The translations under genes were made by a program, and so were the position numbers. Shown here in pieces: positions 52,501 through 59,603 of a stretch of 64,000 nt of DNA (its first letter is position 1; each line of letters begins with the position of its first letter). Source of the stretch: DATARN01 sp036264135. Lineage in GTDB: Bacteria; Actinomycetota; Acidimicrobiia; Acidimicrobiales; Palsa-688. Where the stretch lies: positions 10,645 to 74,644 of the forward strand of contig DATARN010000020.1 in the NCBI GenBank assembly GCA_036264135.1. The letters are read 5' to 3'. Under the pieces are notes generated by a model that did no database searches, was not told the DNA's origin, and saw nothing but the letters and a program-made list of their open reading frames with translations.

Positions 52501-52877
52501 TCCAGCCAGATGTCCCGCAACGGCCCGAGGTCGACGCCGCGGGCGGCGCACACACCGAGCAGGGCGGCGTTGATGCCGCCGGCGCTGGTCCCCGAGAGGA
52601 CATCGATGGCGACGACGACGTCGAGCAGCTCGAGCAGCCGGCGGTACAGGTCGCGCACCGCGGCGTCGCCGACGCTGAAGCCGTCGGTCGTGGTCGGGTC
52701 GCGCCGGGCCCGGCTGGCCTGGTCGAGCAGGTTCATCTCCCGGGCCACTCCGCCCATCCAGATGGCCAAGCTGACCCCGCCGGTCATGGCCGAGGCGATG
52801 CGGATTTCCTGCGTCCCCGCGCTCACCGGAACAGGACCGCCGGTCGCGGCCGTCGATGGATCCCCCTGGTCGCCCAC
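49557..52877 (-). CDS. Large patatin-like phospholipase with C-terminal membrane segments
   Basis: 1,106 residues. The patatin core (about 15-320) has the oxyanion segment MTGGVSLAIWMGGVAREM, nucleophile GTSAGGINAALLG (Ser near 98) and the catalytic Asp in ADGGILANRP (near 274). A long middle region resembles the DUF3376 part of actinobacterial patatin-like proteins. The last 170 residues contain several hydrophobic helices and end in an Arg-rich tail. It probably hydrolyses lipid acyl esters at the membrane. MGDQGDP is taken as the start at 52877. Confidence 0.85.
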   Translation of the reverse strand: MGDQGDPSTAATGGPVPVSAGTQEIRIASAMTGGVSLAIWMGGVAREMNLLDQASRARRDPTTTDGFSVGDAAVRDLYRRLLELLDVVVAIDVLSGTSAGGINAALLGVCAARGVDLGPLRDIWLETGAFDTLLRNPQQKGPPSLLQGDGVLLDGLVTGLTRLTATAGGAPPPVPTKVFITTTLLTPETSRFTDDYGTLVPDVDHHGRFAFAGDDFQAALPAIALAARASASFPGAFEPAFIPFTEAVAATEGPSSRPAMAEFTNLTTPHWAADGGILANRPIGPLLQAVFDAPAYGQQIRRVLLYVVPDPGGVPDPKAVPPVEAIDKPLLLAEALRKDLGAALNHSISADLRAIRRHNDNVVGRADARLRLAELGCQFCRGQLVTDAGWAAYARRESERLAIPVIQAIMRAITTVRVPTGWVAELAAGQNPETVCRDEAAAAIRAAWVPPAVGDYCGLAALGRSAFEGARITVLSVLRMAYPLATGADQRVMLAGLSHQAHQAFVAAVAGNVDHDAFQAVSIAAQGNDTGSLASFSTVQATSAVAAQALGECETPDVPSTVPAGLAQGWWSLATLVVAARPQLQALIDGHAAPPAGAPGLTGGPAAAAPPAGPAGLAAPPGSAGRRRADAAQQVATYLAYLGSDRDVAAARLLSLYVAERSMLPIDVDVDQPVELIQVSSNTRCLLDLSRTDAAAKLTGTQIHHFGAFYKASWRANDWMWGRLDGAGWLVHVLLDPRRIGALHREGGKDAFRARLAAIAGPVPDIAIGADHGSLGTPLAAAIDQELAFLDDDLVPVPVSLPATSLWVARAVQELIAARELVEVASQMLRQPGRGDGSWPTDVLNAAGTAAHATAAAQAAVAAVADGRSPRAATKEVRAAASSQGHGAAAIGDPTQVVALLRSNPVCRQTFGDELGSPLLTKTLAKAVAVVAAVIPAAVANPPSALTPLFSTLRTVTLTGYRAVNVTGTAPRRMIFGGVGLTAVGFVLASRQSTVLGFTGGVMMLVGLYLAVFGAWSFKRGLLSALAAVTAVAALVIACLPATRDWLLGRENNSNQGWVVRTVLPWLRNSWWGLLAVLGFVVLVSVAISYLRRLAGGRLARRPSTL

Positions 52878-52958
52878 TGAACATCCCCCTTGAAGCGGTG
52901 AATCAGACCCAAGTATGCATGGGGAAGGGGCGACGCCGGCCGGGTGAGGTTCGTTCGG

Positions 52959-53429
52959 CTAAGGCGCGGGCGCCTTGCCCGCCCAGGGAGCGGCGCCGGG
53001 CTCGCCGGCGCCCACGTTGGCGGACAGGCGACCGAGGAGAGCCTCCAGGTGGGACATCTCGTCGTCGCTGAACCCACGCCGGAGACGGCGGTCGAAGGCC
53101 ACGGCGGCGCCGCGGAGGCGCACGAAGGCCCCCTCGCCGGCGGCGGTCAGCTCCACCACGTGGATCCGCCGGTTGACCGGGTCCCGCCGGCGGGTAATCA
53201 GGCCGTCGCCCTCCATGGCGTTCAGGTGATGGGTCAAGGTGGCCTCCCGGACGCCGACGGCGTCGGCCAGCTGGCGCTGGTTGGCCACCGGTCGGGTCTT
53301 GAGGTTCAGCAGTACCAACCACACGGGCAGTGACCCGCCAGCGCCGGCCAATGCGGCGTCAAACGCACGGCTCACGGCTCGGGCGGTGGCCGCCAGGTGA
53401 AGCCCGATGGGCGTACGGGTCGGGCGCAT
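52959..53429 (-). CDS. MarR-family transcriptional regulator
   Basis: 156 residues with the MarR winged helix: NQRQLADAVGVREATLTHHL recognition region, MEGDGLITRRRDP wing and VVELTAAGEGAF. It is divergent from an SDR gene. The shared region holds a palindrome and overlapping promoters, so it probably represses both genes until it binds a small phenolic or other ligand. ATG 53429 lies six bases after a TACCCT box, fitting a leaderless start. Confidence 0.9.
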   Translation of the reverse strand: MRPTRTPIGLHLAATARAVSRAFDAALAGAGGSLPVWLVLLNLKTRPVANQRQLADAVGVREATLTHHLNAMEGDGLITRRRDPVNRRIHVVELTAAGEGAFVRLRGAAVAFDRRLRRGFSDDEMSHLEALLGRLSANVGAGEPGAAPWAGKAPAP

Positions 53430-53435
53430 CCCGGC

Positions 53436-53496
53436 AGGGTAGCAGAAATGGATAGTGGTCCAAGCCTTTGACATCAAAGCTTTCCCGCCGTACTGT
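53436..53496. promoter_or_regulatory. Divergent promoters and MarR-type operator of the MarR/SDR pair
   Basis: Rightward: TTGACA (53468-53473), 17 bases, TACTGT (53491-53496), ending seven bases before the SDR GTG, so the message is leaderless. Leftward: TTGGAC (53463-53458), 16 bases, TACCCT (53441-53436), six bases before the marR ATG. An inverted repeat CTTTGA-CA-TCAAAG (53466-53479; imperfect to 53462-53483) covers the rightward -35 and touches the leftward one, so one bound dimer could block both. Confidence 0.7.
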
Positions 53497-53503
53497 TGTC
53501 GTC

Positions 53504-54271
53504 GTGACGACCGTCATCTATCCCGACTTAGCCGGCCAGGTCGGCGTGGTCACCGGTGGGTCGCGTGGCATCGGCGCCGCCACTGCGGCGGCACTCGGTC
53601 GCAACGGTGTGGCGGTGGCCGTGGTCGGCCGGGACCGGGCCGCCATCGACCAGGTGGTGCGGGGCATCCAAGCCGAGGGCGGACGGGCGATGGGTGGCGC
53701 CGCCGACTGCACCGTCGAGGCGGAGGTGCAGGACCTGCGCCGGCAGGTGCTCGACCAGCTAGGCCCTCCCGACATCGTGGTCGCCTTTGCCGGCGGCAAC
53801 GGCAGGCCGGTTCCCACCGTCGCCGAGACGGCACCGCACTGGCGAGCCGTCCTCGACAGCGACCTCACGGCGACCTTCCTGACTGTCTCGGCGTTCCTCC
53901 CCGACATGGTTTCTCGCCACCGCGGGACGGTCATCACCATGTCGTCGGCGGCCGGGCGCCAAGCGGCGCGCTCCTCCGCCGCCTACGCCGCCGCCAAAGC
54001 GGGCGTGGTGGCGTTGAGCCGCCACCTCGCCGGCGAGTACGCCAATGACGGCATTCGAGTCAACTGCATCGCGCCATCGGCGATCGAGAACGACAAGATG
54101 CGCGCGGCGATGTCCGAGGAGGCCCGCCAGCAACTCGGGAAATCGTTCCCGCTGGGCCGCATCGGCCAACCTGCCGACGTCGCCGCCGCCGCCCTGTTCC
54201 TGGCGTCCGACGCCTCGTCGTGGATCACCGGAGTCACCCTCGACATCGCCGGCGGGAAGGTGATGCTATGA
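53504..54271 (+). CDS. Short-chain dehydrogenase/reductase
   Basis: 255 residues of the classical SDR type: TGGSRGIGAATAAAL cofactor loop (near 18-28), an FAGGN segment in place of NNAG, catalytic Ser in MSSAAGR and YAAAKAG (Tyr/Lys, near 160). The C-terminus, GVTLDIAGGKVML, is also typical. It oxidises or reduces an unknown alcohol/carbonyl with NAD(P). Divergent from marR and probably its target. Its end overlaps the histidine kinase gene by six bases. Confidence 0.92.
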   Translation: MTTVIYPDLAGQVGVVTGGSRGIGAATAAALGRNGVAVAVVGRDRAAIDQVVRGIQAEGGRAMGGAADCTVEAEVQDLRRQVLDQLGPPDIVVAFAGGNGRPVPTVAETAPHWRAVLDSDLTATFLTVSAFLPDMVSRHRGTVITMSSAAGRQAARSSAAYAAAKAGVVALSRHLAGEYANDGIRVNCIAPSAIENDKMRAAMSEEARQQLGKSFPLGRIGQPADVAAAALFLASDASSWITGVTLDIAGGKVML

Positions 54272-55681
54272 GGCCTGCTCGATGGGGAGGAGCACCTGGA
54301 AGCGGGTATCGCCGGGCCGTGACTCGACCCGGATGTCGCCGTGGTGGCGGCGCACCACGATCCGGTAGCTGATGTCGAGGCCGAGGCCGGTGCCCTTGCC
54401 GACCTCCTTGGTCGTGAAAAATGGCTCGAAGATCCGCCGCTCCAGCCCGGGCGGGATTCCCGGCCCGGAATCTCCGATCTCCACCACCACGCAATCCCGC
54501 TCCCGACTGGTGCGCAGCGTAAGCGTCCCTTTTCCATCCATGGCGTCGATGGCATTGGCGATGATATTCGTCCACACCTGGTTCAACTCGCCGCCCCGGG
54601 CGCAAATCTTTGGCAGGGTGCGGTCGTAGTCCCGCACGACCTTCACGCCTTGCTTCAACTTATGGGAAAAAATGACGAGGGTCGTGTCGAGCCCGTCATG
54701 AATATCGATCTCTTCCAGGGGCGCCTTGTCAAGATGGCTGTAATCCTTCATTGCTCCCACGAGCTCGGAAATGCGGCCGGCGGAACTGCGAATCTCGCCC
54801 ACCAAACTTCCGATATCGATGCCGACCGCCAGCCAACGGACGGCATAGGGGGCGGCGTCGCCGGTGCATGCCACGACGCGATCCACCCATTCTCCGTCGA
54901 GCCCGGCCGCCGCCAGGGCGGGCGCCAGCTCCCAGGCGTCGGCCACGCCGGCGTCATGCAGCCGTTCTCCCAGCGCGTCCTCGAGGTCCCCGGCCTCGAC
55001 CGTGGAGAGATGCGGGGCCGTCTCCGCCCGTTCGGTCGCCTCGGCCAGCAGCTCCAGCAGATTCTTCAGCTGGTCCTTGCCGAGCTGGGGGGCCAGCTTG
55101 ATCATGGCGACCCGGGCCTCCTGCAGCCGACCACCGAGGGCGTCGGCGGCGCGGACTTCGGCGGCGGCGGGATTGTTGAGCTCGTGGGCCAGGCCGGCGG
55201 AGAGCGAACCAAGGGCAATTAGCTTTTCCCGTTGCCCCATGACCGCCTCGGCATTGGTCATCCCGAGGAACAGGCCGTCGAGCAGGTGCACCGCCATGGG
55301 AAACCAGGTGTGCAAAAGGGTGGCAAAATCCTCGCCCCGCAATTTGAACAACCGGCTGGCGGCGGTGGCCCGCAGGCTGGACGCATACGACTGATCCCCG
55401 GCGGCGGGTATGAATGACCGCGTCGCCCCGGCGTAGGCGCCCGGCTGGGACGCGGTGTTCAACACCACGTCGGCGCCGTCGATGCGGGTAACCAACTGGA
55501 CCTCGCCGTCGAGCAACACGTAGAAAAACTCGGCCGTGGCGCCCTGGTCGTACACCTTGGTACCAACCTCAAAGCTCTCCACCGTGCCGTGGTCGACCAG
55601 CCACTCGAGCTGCTCGTCGTTCAGGCTCTCGAACAGGAACGTGCGGTGCAGCTCCTCCTTGAGGTCGTCGCGGGCGGTCAC
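54266..55681 (-). CDS. Histidine kinase with N-terminal cyclic-nucleotide-binding domain
   Basis: 471 residues. Residues 1-130 form a CAP-type cNMP-binding domain (FESLNDEQLEWL, GATAEFFYVLLDGEVQL). An H-box then follows (ALGSLSAGLAHELNNPAAA, His near 165), an unusually long helical insert, and the ATPase domain (NQVWTNIIANAIDAM, DSGPGIPPG, GKGTGLGLDIS). No membrane helices are seen, so it is cytoplasmic. Its start overlaps the stop of the RR-flavoprotein gene upstream by four bases, so it is translated after that partner. Confidence 0.88.
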   Translation of the reverse strand: MTARDDLKEELHRTFLFESLNDEQLEWLVDHGTVESFEVGTKVYDQGATAEFFYVLLDGEVQLVTRIDGADVVLNTASQPGAYAGATRSFIPAAGDQSYASSLRATAASRLFKLRGEDFATLLHTWFPMAVHLLDGLFLGMTNAEAVMGQREKLIALGSLSAGLAHELNNPAAAEVRAADALGGRLQEARVAMIKLAPQLGKDQLKNLLELLAEATERAETAPHLSTVEAGDLEDALGERLHDAGVADAWELAPALAAAGLDGEWVDRVVACTGDAAPYAVRWLAVGIDIGSLVGEIRSSAGRISELVGAMKDYSHLDKAPLEEIDIHDGLDTTLVIFSHKLKQGVKVVRDYDRTLPKICARGGELNQVWTNIIANAIDAMDGKGTLTLRTSRERDCVVVEIGDSGPGIPPGLERRIFEPFFTTKEVGKGTGLGLDISYRIVVRRHHGDIRVESRPGDTRFQVLLPIEQAS

Positions 55682-57348
55682 AGCAGTTCCAGGTAGCGGT
55701 GGATGAGGGTGACGGCCATGGCCCCCTCGCCGACCGCCGAGGCGACCCGTTTGACCGACTGGCCCCGCACGTCGCCGGCGGCGAACACCCCCGACACACT
55801 GGTCTCGAGAAAGTAGGGCTGTCGTTCCAGCGGCCAGTCCGCAGGGAGCTGCCCGTCGTTCAGCAAATCGGGCCCGGTCAACACGAACCCATTGTCGTCA
55901 CGTAGCACTTCTTTTCCCAACCAGTCCGTGCACGGGGCGGCGCCGATGAACACGAACAGCCACGACGTCTCGACCTCTTCTTCGGTCCCTGCCGTCCGGT
56001 CGGCGATGCGCAGCCGCTCGAGATGGTCGCTCCCGCTGGCGCCCACCACCTCGGTACAGGTGCGGACGTGGATATTGGGCCGCTCGGCGATCTGCTGGAT
56101 GAGGTACTGGGACATGGAGCGCTCCAGGCTGTCGCCGCGGACCATGATCGTGACCCGGCGGGCGGTGGCGGCGAAGTACACCGCCGCCTGGCCCGCCGAG
56201 TTGGCGCCGCCGACGATGTAGATGTCCTCGCCCTTGCAGTACTGGGCTTCGGTGGTCGCCGCCCCGTAATAGACGCCCCGGCCGGTGAAGGCCTCGGCGC
56301 CGGGCGCCGTCAACCGGCGGTAGGCGACACCGGTCGTGAGCAGCACGGTGTGGGCCGAGAGCTCGCTGCCGTTGGCCAGGCGGATCACGCGCGCCGGTCC
56401 GCACACCGCGAGGCTGGTCACTTCCGAGGTGAGCAACATTTCCGCCCCCAGCCGGCGCGCCTGGGTGCTGGCCCGCCACGCCAGGTCGCCGCCGCGGATG
56501 CCGGTCGGGAACCCCAGGTAGTTTTCGATGCGGGAGCTTTGGCCCGCCTGGCCGCCGATGGCCTCCCGCTCGACAAGCACGGTGCGCAGCCCTTCGGAGG
56601 CGCCGTACACCGCGGCACCGAGCCCTGCCGGGCCGGCGCCGACGACGATGAGGTCGTAGAACGGCAGTGACGGCTCCGATGACAGGTGCAGGGCGGTGGC
56701 CACCTCGATCGTGGACGGGGCCTGCAGCACCTGGCCGCTTTCGGTGACGACCAGGGGCAGGCGGTCGGGGTCACCGCCGTGGGCGGCGAGGAGGCGGGCC
56801 GCCTCGGCGTCGCGTCCGAGGTCGTACCACCGGAAGGGCACCTGGTTGCGGGTCAGGAAGTCCTTTACCTCATGCGACGGCGCCGACCAGCGGTGGCCCA
56901 CGACGCGGAGGCCGTCGTCGGACTTCAGGCGATCCTGGTTCTTCCAGTCCTCGAGCAGGTCGTCAAGGACGGGGTACAGCTTTTCCTGCGGCGGGTCCCA
57001 CGGTTTGAGCAGGTAATAGTGCACGTCGGCCCGGTTGATGGCGGCGATGGCGGCGTCGGTGTCGGCGTAGGCGGTGAGCAGCACCCGCCGGGCCTTGGGG
57101 TAGAACTGGCGGGCTTCGGCGAGGAACTCCACGCCCGTCATTTCGGGCATGCGCTGATCGGCGAGCAGCAAACCGACCCGTTCGTCGCGGAGCTTCAGTT
57201 CTTTGATGGCGTCGAGCGCCGCGGCACCGGACTCGGCGCGGCGGATGCGGTAGTCCTCGCCGTACTGCTGGCGCAGGTCTCGGGCCAGCGACCGCGAGAC
57301 CTCGGGATCGTCGTCGACAGTGAGCAGGATGGGCAGCGGCGGCGGCAT
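55678..57348 (-). CDS. Response regulator fused to a thioredoxin-reductase-like flavoprotein
   Basis: 556 residues from ATG 57348. A receiver domain (about 1-130) has acidic residues LTVDDDPE, phospho-acceptor Asp in LLADQRMP (near 63) and Lys in LLKPWD (near 113). A glutaredoxin/thioredoxin-like linker follows (about 150-210), then a TrxR-type domain with FAD motif VGAGPAGLGAA (near 236) and NAD(P)H motif VGGANSAGQAA (near 380). The redox CxxC normally between the two is absent (GAATTEAQYC there). The C-terminal FAD motif VFAAGDVRG is intact. GTG 57366 would add six residues. Confidence 0.88.
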   Translation of the reverse strand: MPPPLPILLTVDDDPEVSRSLARDLRQQYGEDYRIRRAESGAAALDAIKELKLRDERVGLLLADQRMPEMTGVEFLAEARQFYPKARRVLLTAYADTDAAIAAINRADVHYYLLKPWDPPQEKLYPVLDDLLEDWKNQDRLKSDDGLRVVGHRWSAPSHEVKDFLTRNQVPFRWYDLGRDAEAARLLAAHGGDPDRLPLVVTESGQVLQAPSTIEVATALHLSSEPSLPFYDLIVVGAGPAGLGAAVYGASEGLRTVLVEREAIGGQAGQSSRIENYLGFPTGIRGGDLAWRASTQARRLGAEMLLTSEVTSLAVCGPARVIRLANGSELSAHTVLLTTGVAYRRLTAPGAEAFTGRGVYYGAATTEAQYCKGEDIYIVGGANSAGQAAVYFAATARRVTIMVRGDSLERSMSQYLIQQIAERPNIHVRTCTEVVGASGSDHLERLRIADRTAGTEEEVETSWLFVFIGAAPCTDWLGKEVLRDDNGFVLTGPDLLNDGQLPADWPLERQPYFLETSVSGVFAAGDVRGQSVKRVASAVGEGAMAVTLIHRYLELL

Positions 57349-57384
57349 TGGCGCCAATTGTGGCACCTGCCGGCCGGTAGCGGC

Positions 57385-57978
57385 TCAGGCAGACACGCGG
57401 TTGTGGCCCCGCAGCGCCGGGGCCAGCATTTCGACGATGTCACGGGCCCACCGGCGATCGGGAGGCCCCTGGTGGGTGTAGCGCGCCAGGTAGGCGCCCA
57501 CGATGAGGTCGGCCACCAGCGGGGCGTGGAGATCGGGACGGATGTCACCGCGCCGTCGACCTCGTTCGATGATCGTATCGACGGCTCGCAGCCCCACCGA
57601 GCCGACGGTGGCCCGCCAGTGCGCCAGCAGCTCGGGGTGCTCGGGCTCCTCGGCCAGGACCACCCCGACAATGCTCATCCCGATGGCTTCGGCCGTCTCC
57701 ACCAGGGCGGTGAGCAGGGCGGCCAGGTCCTCGATGGAGTCGCCGGTGTCGGGTGGATGGGTGAGGAACGGCCGGCGGGCCACGGCCGCCACCGCCAGGT
57801 CGTGCTTGGTGGCGTAGCGGAGGTACACGGTGGGTTCGCTGACGCCGGCGGTGGCCGCCACCGCGCCGACCGTCATTCCCCGGTAGCCGCGCTGGGCGAT
57901 GAGCTCGGACGCGGCGTCGAGGATGGCGGTGTCGGTGGCCGCCTGCCGGGGGCGTCCCCGTTTTCTTTTTGTTGTCAC
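57385..57978 (-). CDS. TetR-family transcriptional regulator
   Basis: 197 residues. The helix-turn-helix (about 15-60) reads ILDAASELIAQRGYRGMTV, then AGVSEPTVYLRYATKHDL; the variable C-terminal ligand domain follows. The Lys/Arg-rich start (MTTKRKRGRPRQ) is common. GTG 57978 lies eight bases after TATACT, so it is probably leaderless. It is divergent from a universal stress protein gene and could also control the RR-flavoprotein/kinase genes downstream on the same strand; which is unproven. Confidence 0.9.
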   Translation of the reverse strand: MTTKRKRGRPRQAATDTAILDAASELIAQRGYRGMTVGAVAATAGVSEPTVYLRYATKHDLAVAAVARRPFLTHPPDTGDSIEDLAALLTALVETAEAIGMSIVGVVLAEEPEHPELLAHWRATVGSVGLRAVDTIIERGRRRGDIRPDLHAPLVADLIVGAYLARYTHQGPPDRRWARDIVEMLAPALRGHNRVSA

Positions 57979-57986
57979 TAAGGTAA

Positions 57987-57992
57987 AGTATA
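57987..57992 (-). promoter_or_regulatory. -10 box (TATACT) of the tetR-type gene
   Basis: Read on the minus strand, TATACT ends eight bases before GTG 57978, a leaderless arrangement. No good -35 was found; the surrounding AAGGTAAAGTATAGGTG is AT-rich for this window and may hold the regulator's own site, though no clear palindrome is seen. Confidence 0.5.
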
Positions 57993-58061
57993 GGTGTTGA
58001 GGGCATCACGACGGCCCACCCGAGCCCCGGTGCCCCAGCACAGAAGACTCGGAGGTCCACC

Positions 58062-58523
58062 ATGGCCCATCCCATCGTCGCCGGTGTCGACACCACCGCC
58101 GACAGCCTGGCGGCGCTCAAGACCGCCGCCGATCTCGCCCAGCAGTCCGACACCTGGCTGCTCGCCGTGCATGTCCGCCACGAAATGGCATCCGCCGAGG
58201 TGGGCGTGGTGGCCGGCCGGGACGCCGTCGCCCTCCGTGTCGCCCTGGACGAGATGGAAGCCATCACCCGGGCGCAGGCGACCGCGGCGATGGCCGGGCG
58301 GCCCGTGCACTGGCGGCTCGACGTGGTCGCCGGCGACCCGGCGACCGAACTCCTCCGCGAGGCGGTGGACAACGACGCCGCCACCATCGTGGTCGGCGGC
58401 CGCCACCACGGCGTCGTCGGGGGCCTGGTGCTCGGCTCGGTCGCCCAGAAGCTGGTCCGCAAGTCGCCCATCTCGGTCTTCGTGGTTCGCGACGGCGAGG
58501 CCCATCGGGTCAACGCCGCCTGA
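58062..58523 (+). CDS. Universal stress protein
   Basis: 153 residues with the UspA fold: VAGVDTTADSLAAL at the start and the ATP-binding loop VGGRHHGVVGGLVLGSVAQ with KSPISVFVV near the end. It binds ATP and is usually induced by stress or growth arrest. ATG 58062 has GGAGG upstream. A hairpin follows the stop. Divergent from the TetR gene. Confidence 0.92.
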   Translation: MAHPIVAGVDTTADSLAALKTAADLAQQSDTWLLAVHVRHEMASAEVGVVAGRDAVALRVALDEMEAITRAQATAAMAGRPVHWRLDVVAGDPATELLREAVDNDAATIVVGGRHHGVVGGLVLGSVAQKLVRKSPISVFVVRDGEAHRVNAA

Positions 58524-58525
58524 GC

Positions 58526-58551
58526 GGCGCCGGTGGCCCGGCCCCGGCGCC
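58526..58551 (+). terminator. Possible terminator hairpin after the universal stress gene
   Basis: GGCGCCGG (58526-58533) pairs perfectly with CCGGCGCC (58544-58551) around a 10-base loop, two bases after the stop. It is followed by AAAC and not by a T run, so it may act as a 3'-end stabiliser rather than an intrinsic terminator. Confidence 0.4.
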
Positions 58552-58588
58552 AAACAATGGCGCGTGCCCCTCGGTAGCGTCGCGGTTC

Positions 58589-59593
58589 ATGAGTCAGGGC
58601 GGCGGCGACGAGTCTCGCGACGGCGTGACGCTCACCCATCTCGATCAACCGCTTTTCGACGGCGCCGGCGCCACCAAACGGGACCTGGTCGACTACCTGG
58701 ACGGCGTCCGCGACCGGATCCTGCCGGTGCTGGCCGATCGCCCGTTGTCGGTCATCCGGGTCCACCGGGGGGCGGAAGCGTTCATGCAGAAAAACGTCCC
58801 GCGCTACACCCCGCCCTGGGTGCCGACGGTGACCTGGTGGGCCGAGAGCTCCAAGCGCGACGTCTCCTACGCCGTGTGCAACGACCGGCGCACGCTGCTG
58901 TGGTTCGCCAACCAGCGGGCCGTGGAGTACCACCCGACCCTGGTGCGGGCCGACCGTCCTGACCAGGTAACCCATTTAGTGCTCGATCTGGACCCGCCCA
59001 ACGCCGATGCCTTCCCGTTGGTGGTTCAGGTCGCCCGGTTGGTCCGCCAGGCCCTGGCCGAAGTCGGCTTGGAGGGCGCAGTCAAGACGAGCGGCGCCAA
59101 AGGCCTCCACATCTTCGTGCCGATCGACGGGCAGCCAACCCTTGAGGAAACGGCGGCGGCCACGCGGGCCATCGCCGAGCGAGCGGCGCGGCTGGACCCG
59201 GCGATCGCCACCACCGCCTTCATGAAGGAAGACCGCGAGGGAAAGGTGTTCGTCGATTCGACCCGGGTGGGGGGAGCCACCGTGGTCGCGGCCTACAGCC
59301 CCCGGGTGCGACCGGGGGTCCCGGTGTCGTTTCCGGTCGGCTGGGACGACCTCGAGGCCATCTCGCCGCGGGAGTTCACGATCCACACCGCCGTGCGGCT
59401 CCTCGGGACGACCGACCCGTGGGGCGCCCGGATGCCAACCGCCCAGCCGGTCCCGGCGGGGCTGGTCGACGAGGGTCTCGCCATCCCCGCCGGTCGGGTT
59501 CAGGCCATGCACGAGGGCAAGCGCCGGGCCCACGCCCGCGACCGCCGGCGCGGAGCCGCCCCGGAAACCGGCGGCGCCAGTAACCAACGATAA
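58589..59593 (+). CDS. Stand-alone LigD-type polymerase/primase domain
   Basis: 334 residues matching the PolDom of bacterial NHEJ ligase D: FMQKNVPRYTPPWV, catalytic aspartates in LDLDPP, VKTSGAKGLHIFVPI and VFVDSTRVGG. It can add nucleotides, often ribonucleotides, at DNA ends during non-homologous end joining. No ligase, nuclease or Ku gene is beside it here; stand-alone PolDom proteins are common in actinobacteria. Its TAA lies within the -10-like box of the next gene. Confidence 0.9.
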   Translation: MSQGGGDESRDGVTLTHLDQPLFDGAGATKRDLVDYLDGVRDRILPVLADRPLSVIRVHRGAEAFMQKNVPRYTPPWVPTVTWWAESSKRDVSYAVCNDRRTLLWFANQRAVEYHPTLVRADRPDQVTHLVLDLDPPNADAFPLVVQVARLVRQALAEVGLEGAVKTSGAKGLHIFVPIDGQPTLEETAAATRAIAERAARLDPAIATTAFMKEDREGKVFVDSTRVGGATVVAAYSPRVRPGVPVSFPVGWDDLEAISPREFTIHTAVRLLGTTDPWGARMPTAQPVPAGLVDEGLAIPAGRVQAMHEGKRRAHARDRRRGAAPETGGASNQR

Positions 59594-59603
59594 AACTGCA
59601 AGG

